The notes under the pieces were generated by a model that was given only the letters and a program-made list of their open reading frames with translations, was not told where the DNA came from and ran no database searches. A stretch of DNA of 64,000 nucleotides from Delphinapterus leucas (Eukaryota; Chordata; Mammalia; Artiodactyla; Monodontidae). The stretch is from assembly GCF_002288925.2 (NCBI RefSeq), contig NW_022098037.1, forward strand, positions 2,722,402 to 2,786,401. The letters are read 5' to 3'. Positions 46,621 through 57,514 of the stretch are shown here, in pieces. A program made the position numbers and the translations under genes. Position 1 is the stretch's first letter; the number at the start of each line of letters is the position of its first letter.

Positions 46621-47539
46621 TGGGGTAGCGTGTCCGGAACCCCGTCTTCTCCAGCGACTCACGCACGAGAATCCACGTACGAAAATGTTGACTAAGTTGT
46701 ACATGATAAAAAGATCACGGTGCCCTTTCTCCTTCGATCCCTTCCTCATGCCCCCCTCTCCGAACCTTATCTATTAAAGTCTATTTTGTGGTGTGTGTGA
46801 ACGGATGGGAAGGTCACGTCGGCTAAACGTCAGGTTGCCTTCGGTGCCTCTGTTGCTGTGGGCAGAAGCCTGGCCCTGGCAGGCCCCATTCTGCTGAGTG
46901 TTTTTCTGTCATTTTAAAAAGGAGAACAGCAGAGATGCAAATTGCTGAGCCTGTTCAGGGAGAAGGGCGCACTAAGAGGCCATTTAGGTGGATGAATGTG
47001 CAGGGAGCAGCGGGGTAGTGGGGCGAAGGCAGGGCACGTTCTTCAGGTTCTTTCTTCGCCTTTTGTGAGCAGATTTATTGGGCTTGTTAAGGACTAAGGA
47101 AACACTGTGAGGCTTGGTGGCCTCCAGGCCTGGGAGGCCCCTCAGAATTCTAAACTCAGGCATCTTGGGACTCTCCGCCTCCTAGGATCCCCTGAGAACC
47201 CTGGGAACGGGCTCCTTAGAAATGCAGAGATGAAGCATATTTTTGTTCGCGGTGGCGGGGAGATGACAGTACGTGGCACAGGGAGGTAGAAGTCATAGCC
47301 TCAGAGTGTCTGACGCAGCACACTTGACTGTCCCCCTCGCCTCCATCCCCTCCTCAGCCCCTCGCACCTCCCCACCCAGACCCCCGGCCTCTGGTCAGTG
47401 ACTGCTTAGGCCCCCCCCTGAACCTGGACTGTGACCCCTGAAGGAGTCCGGCAGCCAGGCTGCTCGGAGAGAAAATGCTTCTACTGCCATGAGCTGCTTT
47501 CTCCTCCACCGGACCTCAGAGGCGGCCCTTCAGTGGGTA
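46621..47539. other. Unassigned, moderately GC-rich stretch
   Basis: GC and CpG content are above the window average (for example around 46630-46690 and 46800-46850), but it does not look dense enough for a CpG island. No gene recognised. Confidence 0.45.
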
Positions 47540-47720
47540 GGGTTTTGGTTCTGGCAGAGGCAGAGAATTATGGTTCCGTTCCCAGCCCTAATTGGCTCTG
47601 TGACTCTGGGCAAGTCACTCTCCCCATCTGGGCCTCAGTTACCTCTTCTGCAAAACGAGGGTGTTGGCCTGGGGTCTTCAGAGCCCTGTCCTGCTCTGAC
47701 ATTGGAAACCTCAGTGGCTC
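47540..47720 (+). repeat. MIR relic
   Basis: GGCTCTGTGACTCTGGGCAAGTCAC, CATCTGGGCCTCAGTTACC and CTGCAAAACGAGGGTG follow the MIR core closely. Confidence 0.7.
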
Positions 47721-48819
47721 TAATTGCCTCATTAGAACACCAGGGAATGCCTTTCTAGTAATTGTCTCCCTGGCTCCCGGCTTACCCACTCCCTACTGGG
47801 CTCTGCCTCCGAGGAAACAAAAGCAGGTGCTCTCTCCTCTGGGGCATCCTCGGACTCTGCGAGCCCTTCTTGACAGCACATGTGCACAGGCCTCCTCTGT
47901 CTGCCGCTCTCACTCTGTCTGAAGCCTCTTTCTGAGGCCCGGGGAGGGAGGGTGGTGCCCCTTTTGAGCCGGGCTCTTTCTCTTGTCTCCTTCTTTGGCT
48001 AGCGTTGCTGGCCTCCATGCCAGGTGAGATCAAGGTTTCCTTTATTGCTCTCCACCCTGCACGGGCATTTAGCAGTGGGCACTTCACACACAAGCATATG
48101 CGTTATGGCTGTGATGAAAGCTGAAATGGCCCAGACGAAATGGCAGTGAATGGAGGGAGAAGATTATATAATCTCACATAACTGTCCTCAAAGAAATACA
48201 CATTCTGAGAGTCAACAGCTGCCCTTAAAAATGGTCCCTTGGCCAAAACCCAGGATATTTCATTTTGTGTTTTAGGAACCAGGCACAAGTCGATAGCGTG
48301 GCTTTAAAATTTGCCAAGTAAGGCAGTCCTATGAGTCTCTCACAAAACTCTTAATATGTTTAGGAGTGTGTGTGTTTCTGAGAAGTCAGGTAACAGTAAC
48401 AGTTTCTGTATATTTTTCTGGGCACATCCAGGGATGGCCAAGCAAGAGGTCAGAGATGTGGGAGGGGCTTGGTGGGAAACTCACGTTTCGTTGGAGACCA
48501 AAGAAGACGGCAAATCTGGTAGAATCCTGAACATCAGGCATCTAAAAACAGAGAGCGAGTCTAGGAAGGCAGCCAAGGCAGGAAGGTTAAGCAAATTTGG
48601 GGAGATTATGGCAGGTAGGGTCTAGCATCCAGCAAGGTGGAGGTTGAGGCTCCAGCAGATGGGAGACGCTGCAGTTGTTTCTGATCCTAGAGAAGAGCAG
48701 CTACTCTCTGCCCATAAATCCCTACAGAGGGTGGGTGCTTATGGAGGGCAGGTTGGTGCCCAAAGCCAGAGCTTTGTCCATGCCTGATTTATTCAACATC
48801 ATTCCTTTAGTCGTGTGGT
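47721..48819. other. Unassigned stretch
   Basis: No gene is recognised. The 163-codon open frame across 47431-47922 overlaps the MIR and is treated as chance. Confidence 0.45.
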
Positions 48820-49035
48820 GTGAGGTTGAAAAGCGTGGATTCTGATGTTAGACAGAATGGGTTCAAATCTCAGATCTGCCTATTTACTCGCTGTTACCCT
48901 GTGCCTCAGTTTTTCTCATCTGCAGGTTGGGCATAATAATAGCAATTACCTCATTGGGCGTTTGGGAGGATTAAAAGTGTCTAGTGTAGTACCTGATGCA
49001 TTGGAGGGCTCAATAAGTGTCAAATACCATTAATT
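48820..49035 (+). repeat. MIR relic
   Basis: GGATTCTGATGTTAGACAGAATGGGTTCAAATC (B-box region), CTGTGCCTCAGTTTTTCTCATCTGC and a tail with GAGGGCTCAATAAGTGTC are in MIR order, near full length. Confidence 0.75.
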
Positions 49036-49089
49036 ACTTAGATATTTATTTATTGAACTCTCGAATAAGAGCCAGAAGACAGAAAGATT

Positions 49090-49225
49090 CTTAACGTACT
49101 TTAGCATGCATCTGAATCACCTGGAGGACTTGGTAAAACTCAGATCACTAGAATCCATCCCCAGAGTTTCTAATTCACTTGGTGTGGAATATGTTCTATG
49201 GAACATATTTTGAGAATCACCGCTC
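49090..49225. repeat. MER5A-like hAT relic
   Basis: TTTAGCATGCATCTGAATCACCTGGAGG, CCCAGAGTTTCTAATTCACTTGG and TTTTGAGAATCACCG are MER5A landmarks. Confidence 0.65.
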
Positions 49226-49264
49226 TATATCCTATACACAAGATAGGTGTACAAATGAGACCAT

Positions 49265-49480
49265 TATTTGTTTAACAAGCACCTAATTAGCACTTACCAT
49301 GTGCCAGATTTTGTATATATACATAATACATAGTATTACAGTTATCGACTCATTTACTCATTACAGAGACCCTATGAGGCAGGTTCTATTATACCTGGTT
49401 TATAGAAGAGAAAACTGAGGCACTTGCCCAGTTTTAAGTAACCTGCCCAGGCGCTCTCAACTAGTAAGTGACCATGTTAT
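49265..49480 (-). repeat. MIR relic
   Basis: TTAGCACTTACCATGTGCCAG, GACCCTATGAGGCAGGTTCTATTAT and GAGAAAACTGAGGCACTTGCC follow reverse MIR order. Confidence 0.75.
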
Positions 49481-49604
49481 GAAATTGAATAAATGCCAGC
49501 AGAGATGCAAAACCTTCTGTATGAGGCATGGAGATTTTAGGGTTCTCAGGAAGTTTTTAGGGTCTCTGACTCTGGGTAGGTCCTTGTAGGAACCCATGTT
49601 AAGG

Positions 49605-49775
49605 CAGTGGACGTGCAGTGACAGGAGCAGGGACTCTGGAGCCAAATGGGGATAGAAACCTCGTGCTGCAATGTTTGAGCTGTGTGGCCTTAAGCAAGAG
49701 GATTCATCTTTCTTTGCCATGTTCTTTGTCTAAAAGAAGAAGGAAAAAGGATGAGGGTCATAACACCTAACTAGC
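49605..49775 (+). repeat. MIR relic
   Basis: GCAGGGACTCTGGAGCCAAATGG is the tRNA-like head and TTTGAGCTGTGTGGCCTTAAGCAAG the core. Confidence 0.6.
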
Positions 49776-50060
49776 AGGGGTTTTGTCTGGAACAAAACAA
49801 GAAAGCTCATACGAAGTCCTTGGAAGAGAACAGATGCTCCTAGCAGGACAGTCTCCCACATTTCCCTCAGTGATGGCTTTTGCTGGATGGTGATAAGAAT
49901 TCATTTATCTCCCCTGCCCAGATTACCAGATTGCCTTTTCTTCAACCCAATTTCAGTTTCTCTTCATCAATTTATAGCATCTTTTAGGATGACAGACCAG
50001 AAAATACCTTACAGATCATTTATTCCTGACTGTGTATCCAGGACTAAAAAACACATACAG

Positions 50061-50265
50061 GGCTTCCCTGGTGGCGCAGTGTTTGAGGGTCCGCCTGCCG
50101 ATGCAGGGGACACGGGTTCGAGCCCCGGTCTGGGAAGATCCCACATGCCGCGGAGCGGCTAGGCCCGTGAGCCATGGCCGCTGAGCCTGCGCGTCCGGAG
50201 CCTGTGCTCCGCAATGGGAGAGGCCACAACAGTGAGAGGCCCGCGTACCGCAAAAAAAAAACCCC
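50061..50265 (+). mobile_element. CHR-2-like SINE
   Basis: Complete copy with head GGCTTCCCTGGTGGCGCAG, a consensus-like B box GGTTCGAGCC at 50115-50124 and an A-rich tail. A 14-bp duplication with one mismatch (AAAAACACATACAG at 50047-50060; AAAAACATATACAG at 50266-50279) flanks it. Confidence 0.95.
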
Positions 50266-50284
50266 AAAAACATATACAGTTTTT

Positions 50285-50755
50285 TAGCATCCTGTGGCAG
50301 ATTGGATTATTCTTGAAAACTATTCACTCTGTCCTCCTAATTTCCATGGGAAGAACATACTTTTCCCCTCTGATGTTAGCCTAGGCTTGGCTTCGCTCAA
50401 CTGGATATTAAACAGACATGATGTAGTAGAGGCTAGAAATGCTCTTGTGAAGTTAGGCTGGCTCCTGTGCACCTCTGCTATTGCTGTGAGAAAACATGCC
50501 CAATATAGCATGCTGGTCCCTGGAGTAGGATAAGATACACATCAGAGCTGGGCTACCCCCTTGGATCCCAGCTCTCAAATTTCAAGCCCCAGCTGCCCCT
50601 CCAGATGTGACTGGGCCAGCCAGGATCAGCAGAGCCCTCCAGCTGAGCCCAGCTGAGATCAGCTGATGTCCAACCAGTCCACAGACTTGTGACTTAAATA
50701 TTTGTTGATGTATGCCACTGAGATGTTGTGATTCTTTGTTAAGGGCCTGATTTTG
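50285..50755 (+). mobile_element. MLT1-type (MaLR/ERVL) solo LTR
   Basis: The body shows CCAATATAGCATGCTGG, GGATCCCAGCTC, and the characteristic GGGCCAGCCAGGATCAGCAGAGC with CAGCTGAGCCCAGC, then TGATGTATGCCACTGAGATGTTGTG near the end. No internal region is attached. MaLR LTRs are old mammalian promoters or terminators. Confidence 0.65.
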
Positions 50756-50764
50756 GCTCCATCT

Positions 50765-50860
50765 CAAGATATTCTGTGAGTAGAGCCCAGGAATCTGTGT
50801 TTCTAAAAGCCCACCACGTGATTCTGTTATCCACCTCGATGTGGAAATCGCTGATCTCCT
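50765..50860. repeat. MER5-like fragment
   Basis: GGAATCTGTGTTTCTAAAAGCCC followed by CACGTGATTCTG matches half of a MER5-type element. Confidence 0.5.
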
Positions 50861-50874
50861 CTAATCTCCTCTTG

Positions 50875-50998
50875 TCTTATAGGGAGATGTTGTGACCCAG
50901 AGAGGTAGAGTGACTTGCCCGAAGTCTCAATACCTGGCCAGGTTAGTAGTAGAATTCTTGATGTTTTATATTAATACTCTTTATACTATATCACGCTG
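50875..50998 (-). repeat. MIR relic
   Basis: GAGAGGTAGAGTGACTTGCCCGAAG and TTAGTAGTAGAATTCTTGATG follow reverse MIR order, ending near a tRNA-like CTATATCACGCTG. Confidence 0.6.
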
Positions 50999-51489
50999 TC
51001 CCCATAAAAAATTTAACATGGGAGAAGAAATTCTTCATGTCCCCATAACTTAAATGCTTTGGGCTGGGGTATTTCAGGCCCATACTGACATCAACCCTTT
51101 GAAACCCACTGATGAAAGGAAATGCACAATGGAAAGAGTATATTATATTGACTTCGGTTGTTATTGTATTTGCTATGCCAAACAACTCAACTCAGGGTTA
51201 AAACGTGGTCACTAGATCATGTGCTTTTAGAGGGAATTTAAAGTGCAGTATTCTTTTTCAACTTGGGAAAGTTTATGTGATTTCTAGGCAATTATTTCCT
51301 GTAGGAATAAAAATGTGTGTTATTCTTTCATCCTATTCCTCTTGCTGCAGTTTCTCCTCATTAGCGGTTTCCTTCCTCTTGAGCTGTGGTAATGCCTTCG
51401 AAGTACTGAATCTATTACAGCTGAAGCTGGTCTTTGCAGACCTGACAGAAATATAGATGGGCAAACTGAAATGTCTGTCTCAATTCAGG
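50999..51489. other. Unassigned stretch
   Basis: No gene or repeat is recognised. Confidence 0.45.
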
Positions 51490-51555
51490 CTTACATTTAC
51501 TGAGCACCTGCTATGTGTCCAGCTTATGCAAACTGCTTTCACATACACTATTTTT
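51490..51555 (-). repeat. MIR 3' fragment
   Basis: ACATTTACTGAGCACCTGCTATGTGTCCAG is the reversed MIR tail. Confidence 0.5.
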
Positions 51556-51894
51556 ATTAAGTGTACAGGAATTTGCAAGGATTGGGTGTAGACTGAGTAG
51601 AAGGAAAAGAAAAGAGACACTCATGGCTTAAGGTTATTGCAGACTCCTTTTGTGACATTTCTCTATTTGCCAACACTCTGCTGTTTAATCTCCCCCATCT
51701 GTTAAGTAGTGAAGAATCATCTCTTTTCCAGATCAGCCCTCTAGCCCAAACATCACCTTTCCCCACTCCGTTTACTGTGCCAGGGATGACTTAAGTAAAT
51801 ATAGCTAGACAAGGTGCTAAATATTTCTTGGCTGAACCAGGCAGAAGCAAGAGTTCCTTCTTGGTCTAAGACTCTCATTGCTTTCCATGCGGGT

Positions 51895-52290
51895 CATTGC
51901 AATGTCCTCCCAAGTCTTCTCCCCACCCATTTCTCCCTTATGTAATCTCTCCTACCCAGCTCAACTTTCAAAATGTCATACCCCCAGGTCCAGAACTCCT
52001 GAGAGGAGTCATTCATATAGATCTCGCTGCTGAAATGCGTCTCTGTCCTTCCTTTATTACGTTGCTCGACTCCCATCAAATCTGTCCATTCTGCTCTAGA
52101 TGGTGCCATGACTCACTTCTTACTCCCCTACTTTTTCTCTGACTTGGACTACACACATGTGTACATGCATGTGCACACAGACACACAGCATGATAAACTC
52201 TGCTTTCAGGCCTTTCCACATGCTTTCTCTCCAGCCTGAGATTCTCTGCCTCTGCATTCAGTCTCATTTTCCCACAGGGGCCATGTAGTG
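51895..52290 (+). repeat. Possible L2 relic (weak)
   Basis: CCTTTCCACATGCTTTCTCTCCAGCC and GATTCTCTGCCTCTGCATTC resemble L2 3' coding text. The preceding 51556-51894 is unassigned. Confidence 0.3.
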
Positions 52291-52589
52291 AAACAATAAA
52301 TGGGTGAAGCAGATGGGTGTGATACAACAGGGAGTGGTGGGGAGCATGGCAAACTGGACCAGGCACACCGGGTCTACAGGGCACAGGCACTACTAGGCCC
52401 TAGTTAAGGGTGCCACATCACAGTATAGCCTAGTATTGACATATCTTCCACATTTTTAGAAGCTAGAAATCCAGATTTTTTATGAAATCTCTAGATTTTT
52501 AAAGGTGTGGAAGTGCATTATAATAAAGACAAAAAATGTTTGTATGCCAAATAAGCAAACCTGCTCTGCACTTTTGCTCATTCAAATCC

Positions 52590-52695
52590 TGCCAGACCTT
52601 AAAGTCCAGCTTAGGCTTCACCTCTCTGCCAAAGCCTTCTTTGATGCTTCTGACCACCGCGTTCTTTCCTCTCTTACTCCTCCTGTACAAAGAGA
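52590..52695 (+). repeat. L2 fragment
   Basis: AATCCTGCCAGACCTTAAAGTCCAGC and TGCCAAAGCCTTCTTTGATGC match the L2 3' region. 52291-52589 is unassigned. Confidence 0.5.
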
Positions 52696-52699
52696 AGTG

Positions 52700-52948
52700 C
52701 GTAGTTATGTGCACAAGGTCAGAAGCAAGAGTACCTGGAAGCAAAACCACCTGCTAGCTGGGCAACCATGGGCAAAGTAATTAACCTTGTGAAGCTCTAT
52801 TTCTTCATCTCCAAAAGGGAGGGGATAGCCATAGTCTGTATTTCATAGGCATGTGATCAAGATGAAATGAGAATAGGGCTGTAGAGTACTCAACCTAATG
52901 CCTGACATTAGTAAGTTCTCAGTGAGTGTCAGCTGTTATTACTTATTA
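52700..52948 (+). repeat. MIR relic
   Basis: GCTAGCTGGGCAACCATGGGCAAAG, TTCTTCATCTCCAAAAGGGAGG and AATGCCTGACATTAGTAAGTTCTC are MIR core and tail. Confidence 0.7.
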
Positions 52949-52964
52949 TCCCACCACAACAAGC

Positions 52965-53145
52965 ATCATCACGTGATGGTTAAAAGGAGAGGATTCTAGA
53001 GCCTGATTTCCAGGGTTAAAATCCCAGTTCCACCACTTTTTTAGCTTTGTGGCTTGGGGTGAGTTAGTTAACCTCTCTGAACCTTAGTTTTCTCATCTGT
53101 AAAATGGGGATAATAAGACCTATTGAGTTATTATGAGGAATTGCC
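52965..53145 (+). repeat. MIR relic, well preserved
   Basis: GATTCTAGAGCCTGATTTCC head, GGGTTAAAATCCCAG B-box region, and TTAACCTCTCTGAACC plus CTCATCTGTAAAATGGGGATAATAA core. One of the best MIR copies here, adjacent to another in the same orientation. Confidence 0.8.
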
Positions 53146-53328
53146 TCTTAAGTCAGTTTTTCTCATCACCCGTTGTGATAGTTGTGTGTAGTTGTGTTCC
53201 TTCTACTCTTACACCAGTTATCAGTGTATGGGCCCTTAGCTCCGCATTCAGCCTTGAATTCCTGTTCTGTAATAGTGGACTGGGCAGTAAGGATTTCCCC
53301 TTTACAGTGAGCATGCTGTTAACCGTTG

Positions 53329-53345
53329 CCAGCAGAGGGCGCTGG
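53329..53345 (+). promoter_or_regulatory. CTCF-like site
   Basis: CCAGCAGAGGGCGCTGG is an excellent match to the CTCF core in forward orientation, in unique sequence with a CpG in the core. CTCF sites anchor chromatin loops and insulators; occupancy is inferred only. Confidence 0.6.
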
Positions 53346-53464
53346 AGGAGCTCTGCGGGAGGAGGAGGGGGCTCACGTGACTGGTGTTGCTCTGTCCCGG
53401 CCATGTGCCTAGTGTGTGCCAAGGCACAGCCTGCCCTGGGCCTGGTGACCACCTTGCCCTGGCC

Positions 53465-53815
53465 CTGGTGATTTAAACACTGCCCACTCCAGGTCTCATA
53501 CCTCCAGCAGTGTCCACCTCCCTGCCCCCAGCTTTGACACAGCTGTACGTGGAGGCTGGTACCTGCTTGCTCTGTAGCGGTAGGCCAGCTCTGGATCAGG
53601 CAACCCGGCAGACTTCTCAGCCCTCCATTTCCTCCAGTGAGGTCTGATCCCCAGTTGTGGGTCCTCTCCCTCAGCCCTAGGGCACCCTTTAGAGTGCTCT
53701 CTACATCTTTGTATTGTTTCCTCTGCCATAATTTATTTATTCTTCAAATTAAACTTCCCCTGTTTAAATTACTGTGTGACTTTCTGTCTCCTGATTAAAC
53801 CCAGACTGATACATA
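53465..53815 (+). repeat. Possible LTR, unassigned
   Basis: The 3' part has two ATTAAA signals (about 53748 and 53795) and ends CAGACTGATACAT, like some LTRs. The body (GCTTTGACACAGCTGTACGTG) was not assigned. Confidence 0.3.
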
Positions 53816-54639
53816 CCTTGAATCTAAATCGACTCCTTTATGACACAGACATTCTGATTATAGCCTTTTCTCTGGCTCTACTTACACTATCTCTGCTTTC
53901 TTTCCTACCAACGTGCTATTTAGTGCATAAGAGATACTTACTGAGATCACATGCAGCCTGGAGCATGTGTGTTTGCAAAGCCCTTTAACCTAAAGGGACT
54001 AATATGGGCTGAGAATGAGACTGTTGCTTCTCAACCTGTTATATGTAGTGAAGATCATTTTTGAACACTTCATTTCCAAATCTTTCATAAACCAGTACTT
54101 TTGTAAAGCATAATAAAAACGAAGTATTAGAAACATAAAAAATTTTAGAAGACATACAAAATACAAGCCCAATTTTTTTTAGCGTTAGATTCAATGGACA
54201 TTCTAGGAAACTGCTATAAAAGTCTGTAGATACTTACCCTCAGTTTCTGTATTTGTGTTGCCATAGGTGGTGGCTCAGTGTGTAGAGGACACCTTGAACA
54301 CCCCTGACCGGGGATATTCCCCAATGTCAGGAGTCGTACCGCGTTCTGCACCCTGATTCTCAAATCGAATCCTCTCATTGCATCATGCTTGCATTTGGGG
54401 GTTTGCTTTACGACTTTAGGGAGACAGTGACAGGATTCTCTTCCATCCTCTGGTTCCGTCCAGGTGCCTTCCCCAGCACATGCGCCTAGGCAGCAGCACT
54501 TTCATGAGACATCCGAGCCTAGTGCAGTAACTTTGATCTCTTTTTCACAGCCACAGTCTCTCTTCCATTTATCAGGAGGTAGTAGCTGTGGCAATAAAGT
54601 ACCCCCATATTTCCCTGGGTGCTAGGCCGCTGAGCTCAT
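53816..54639. other. Unassigned stretch
   Basis: No gene or repeat is recognised. Confidence 0.4.
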
Positions 54640-54860
54640 ACACAGACACAGCACAGCTCCCTCCTCCCCTGTGGCTGCAGCTGATACAAGCCAGAAGCTG
54701 AGGGCTATTTGCATATGTGACTTCTCTTGATAGCACGAGTCTCACCTACTATTAGAGCCAAAAGCCATGTCAAAGCCTGAATTCAGCCAATCAGACAGGA
54801 AAATGCAAATGAACTGACCGTGATGTCCGGCAAAAGCACCATAATTGTAGCTTTAAGTGT
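54640..54860. promoter_or_regulatory. Octamer/CCAAT cluster, candidate regulatory element
   Basis: ATTTGCAT lies at 54707-54714 and its reverse complement ATGCAAAT at 54803-54810, with GCCAATCA at 54786-54793 between. Octamers bind POU factors and CCAAT boxes bind NF-Y. No repeat explains the block. No clear TATA or start site is visible. Confidence 0.35.
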
Positions 54861-55164
54861 TAAAATGGAGGCCAGCTAGAGTCCCCAATCTCCCTGTCCT
54901 TCTATTCTGATGTGGGCACAGGGTCCTCCTGACTCTTAACTGTTATCATTACACTAGTCGCTCTAAAACTATATTTGTAGAAGTCTTAGTAATCCATGGT
55001 AATTCCACTGAGTTTATTTCCTCATTTTTCCTCTGGGTTTATGACCTGCCTTCCCTGCTCAGTTTGTCAGCCAAAAGATTTATTCCATATTCAGCAGTGC
55101 TTCCATCCCATTGCTTGTAGGAATGCCATGCCACCCAGCTGAGAGTTGACACTGTATTACAGTA
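54861..55164. other. Unassigned stretch
   Basis: Nothing recognised. Confidence 0.4.
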
Positions 55165-55270
55165 ATACTGCCCCAACTTTACGGATGCTGCCCAGTGCCA
55201 AAGAGCTTCAATAAAGTACTCGAGGTCACAGAGCAAATCCAATGTAGAATCAGGGGTGGGACCAGCTGTT
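55165..55270 (-). repeat. MIR relic (weak)
   Basis: AACTTTACGGATGCTG and CTCGAGGTCACAGAGCAAATCC resemble the reverse MIR core. 55271-55884 is unassigned. Confidence 0.35.
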
Positions 55271-55884
55271 GTGAATTTTGAGCCCAAACCTCTTTTGAGA
55301 GGCAGTATCAGACTGACTCTCAAAACCACAAGAGATACTCTTATCAAGGTTGCTTGGTGGGTGTTCAGTTAACTGCAGTTGATACTGTCAAATAAAATCT
55401 TCAGATGCCAGAAGTGTGCTGTCAGACACTCATTACCTTTCTGAACTCTAGAGATATAAGCAGCAGCCGTGCAGGTGCAACCAGGAAATCTATAGCCACA
55501 GTTAATGCTGGTTGTTAAAACTGTGTCTGCTCGGAAGTTATTCTAGGGTGACAGTGATCAATTCTGGCATTCATTAAAACAACAGTGACAAAAACAACAA
55601 GACCTCAACCCACCTGAAACGAAATCTAAATGACCAGGAAGATGGACCATGGCTCCTATAGAGAACCTGGAAACATGTCCCTAATAAACCAAATTATCCA
55701 ATTCAAAATAATGATAATATTGAACATGCTTTTTTTTCCCCAAACACTATTCTTTTCCTTCCTCCTTGCCAGGATATTCTGATCACTTTTCCCCCAACCC
55801 CTAGGGTCAATGCCAGTGGAAATAGAGATATGGAAAACTAGATTAAAGATAATTCAATGCAAGCTGCTAGCCTAGAAAGATCTT

Positions 55885-56095
55885 TAACATTGTGTAACTA
55901 CTCAGAGAAATACTGTGATGGATGTTTTACATACATTCACTCTAATTCTTACATCAGTCTTGTAGGGTAAATTGTATAGATGAGAAAACTAAGTCTTGGA
56001 GAAGGTAACTTGCCCATGATCTAGATGGGAAGTAACTGGGTTGCAAATTGGGTGTTTCTGGTTCTAAATCTTATCCTCTTCTGCTCCACTCTGCA
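55885..56095 (-). repeat. MIR relic
   Basis: TTTTACATACATTCACTCTAATTC, AGATGAGAAAACTAAGTCTTGGAG and AACTTGCCCATGATC follow reverse MIR order. Confidence 0.7.
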
Positions 56096-56305
56096 CCTTT
56101 CCTTTAAGAAATGATAAGGTACATTAATTAATGGCAATGGTTTATTTATTTACCTTTAACACCAACTATTGGTGCATGGTTGGAGTTGTACCAATAGACA
56201 ATGTGAACTTTTCAAAATATAGACAAACTCTGGATATGGAAAGCAGAACAACTTAAAAAAATTAAAAGTCAGAATTCTGACTCTGTTTTATAAGGTTCTA
56301 TTTTA

Positions 56306-56566
56306 TTGATTGATCGATTGATTGGAGTATAATTGCTTTACAATGCTGTGTTAGTTTCTGCTGTACAATGAAGTGCATCAGCTATATGCATAGATATATC
56401 CCCTCCCTCTTGGACCTCCCTCCCACCCCCCCCATCCCACCCAACTAGGTCATCACAGAGCACCAAGCTGAGCTCCCTGTGCTATACAGCAGGTTCCCAC
56501 TAGCTATCTATTTTACGCATGGTAGTGTATTTATGTCAAACCTAATATCCCAGTTCATCCCCAAAT
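56306..56566 (-). mobile_element. LINE-1 3' UTR fragment (copy E)
   Basis: GGAGTATAATTGCTTTACAATGC and CTCCCTGTGCTATACAGCAGG match the 3' UTR type of copy B. A 13-bp duplication with one mismatch (AGGTTCTATTTTA at 56293-56305; AGGTTCTGTTTTA at 56567-56579) shows a very short 5'-truncated insertion. Confidence 0.88.
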
Positions 56567-56579
56567 AGGTTCTGTTTTA

Positions 56580-56964
56580 GATTGCCAACTGCTAATCATA
56601 AAATCAAAGGGAAATGATGAGAAAGGAATCATAATTTCTCTGGCATTCAGAGCAATTTGTTCTTTCTCACTTTAAAGCTTGACCATCAGGGGGCATGAGA
56701 AGGAATCTGGACTGAGGAAAACGAGGCTTTCAGGGTGCGATTTAGAAGCTTTCTTTGTTCTACCAGCATCCCCTCCCCTCTCTGCAGTTCCATGTGTATC
56801 CTCTCACTCTCAAACCTTTTCAGTTTTTTTTAGGCTAAGTAAAACAGATTTTGGAATTCACTTCATCCGTGGAGTTGGTGGATGTCTATGATGATACCTG
56901 TGGCTAATTTGGGATAAAGCTGAAGCAGTAATAAATATAAAGATATATTGAATATATTTGACCC
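56580..56964. other. Unassigned stretch
   Basis: No gene recognised. A weak CTCF-like ACCATCAGGGGGCATG lies at about 56682. Confidence 0.4.
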
Positions 56965-57482
56965 ATTTTCTAGCTTTATTGAGGTATAGTCGTTAAGTAA
57001 GAATTGTATGTATTTAAGGTATACAACGTGATGTTTTGATATATGTATGCATTGTGAAATGATCACAATCAAGCTAATTAATGTATCCGTCACTCACATA
57101 GTTACCGTTTGTGTGTGGGGTGGGGGGCGAGGACACTTAAGATCTACCCTCTTAGCTTATCTAAAGTACATGATAATGTATTGCTAACTATGGTCACATT
57201 GCTGTACATTAGATCTCCATAACTCATTCATCTTGTAAAACAGAAACTTTGTACCCTTTGACCAACATCTCTCCATTTCCCCTTCCCCCTAAACCCTGGT
57301 AACCAACATTCTGCTCTCTGTTACTATGACTTCAACTATTTTAAATTCCACATATAAGTGAGGTCATACAGTATTTGTTTTTCTGCATCTGGCTTATTTC
57401 CATTAACATAATGTCCTCTAGGTTCATCTCTGTTGTCTCAAGAGGCAGGATTTCCATCTTTTTTAAGGCTGAGTAACATTCC

Positions 57483-57514
<32 letters not shown>

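Noticed and set aside
46621..47420. CpG island
   Set aside because: CpGs are more frequent than elsewhere but appear too sparse by eye, and no promoter or gene is associated.
47431..47922. 163-codon open frame on the plus strand
   Set aside because: It reads through the MIR at 47540-47720, overlaps frames on the other strand, and its peptide resembles no known domain. The GC-rich setting makes stops rare.
56682..56697. CTCF-like ACCATCAGGGGGCATG
   Set aside because: The match is weaker than those at 53329 and 36833 and lacks the usual GC-rich 3' part of the core.
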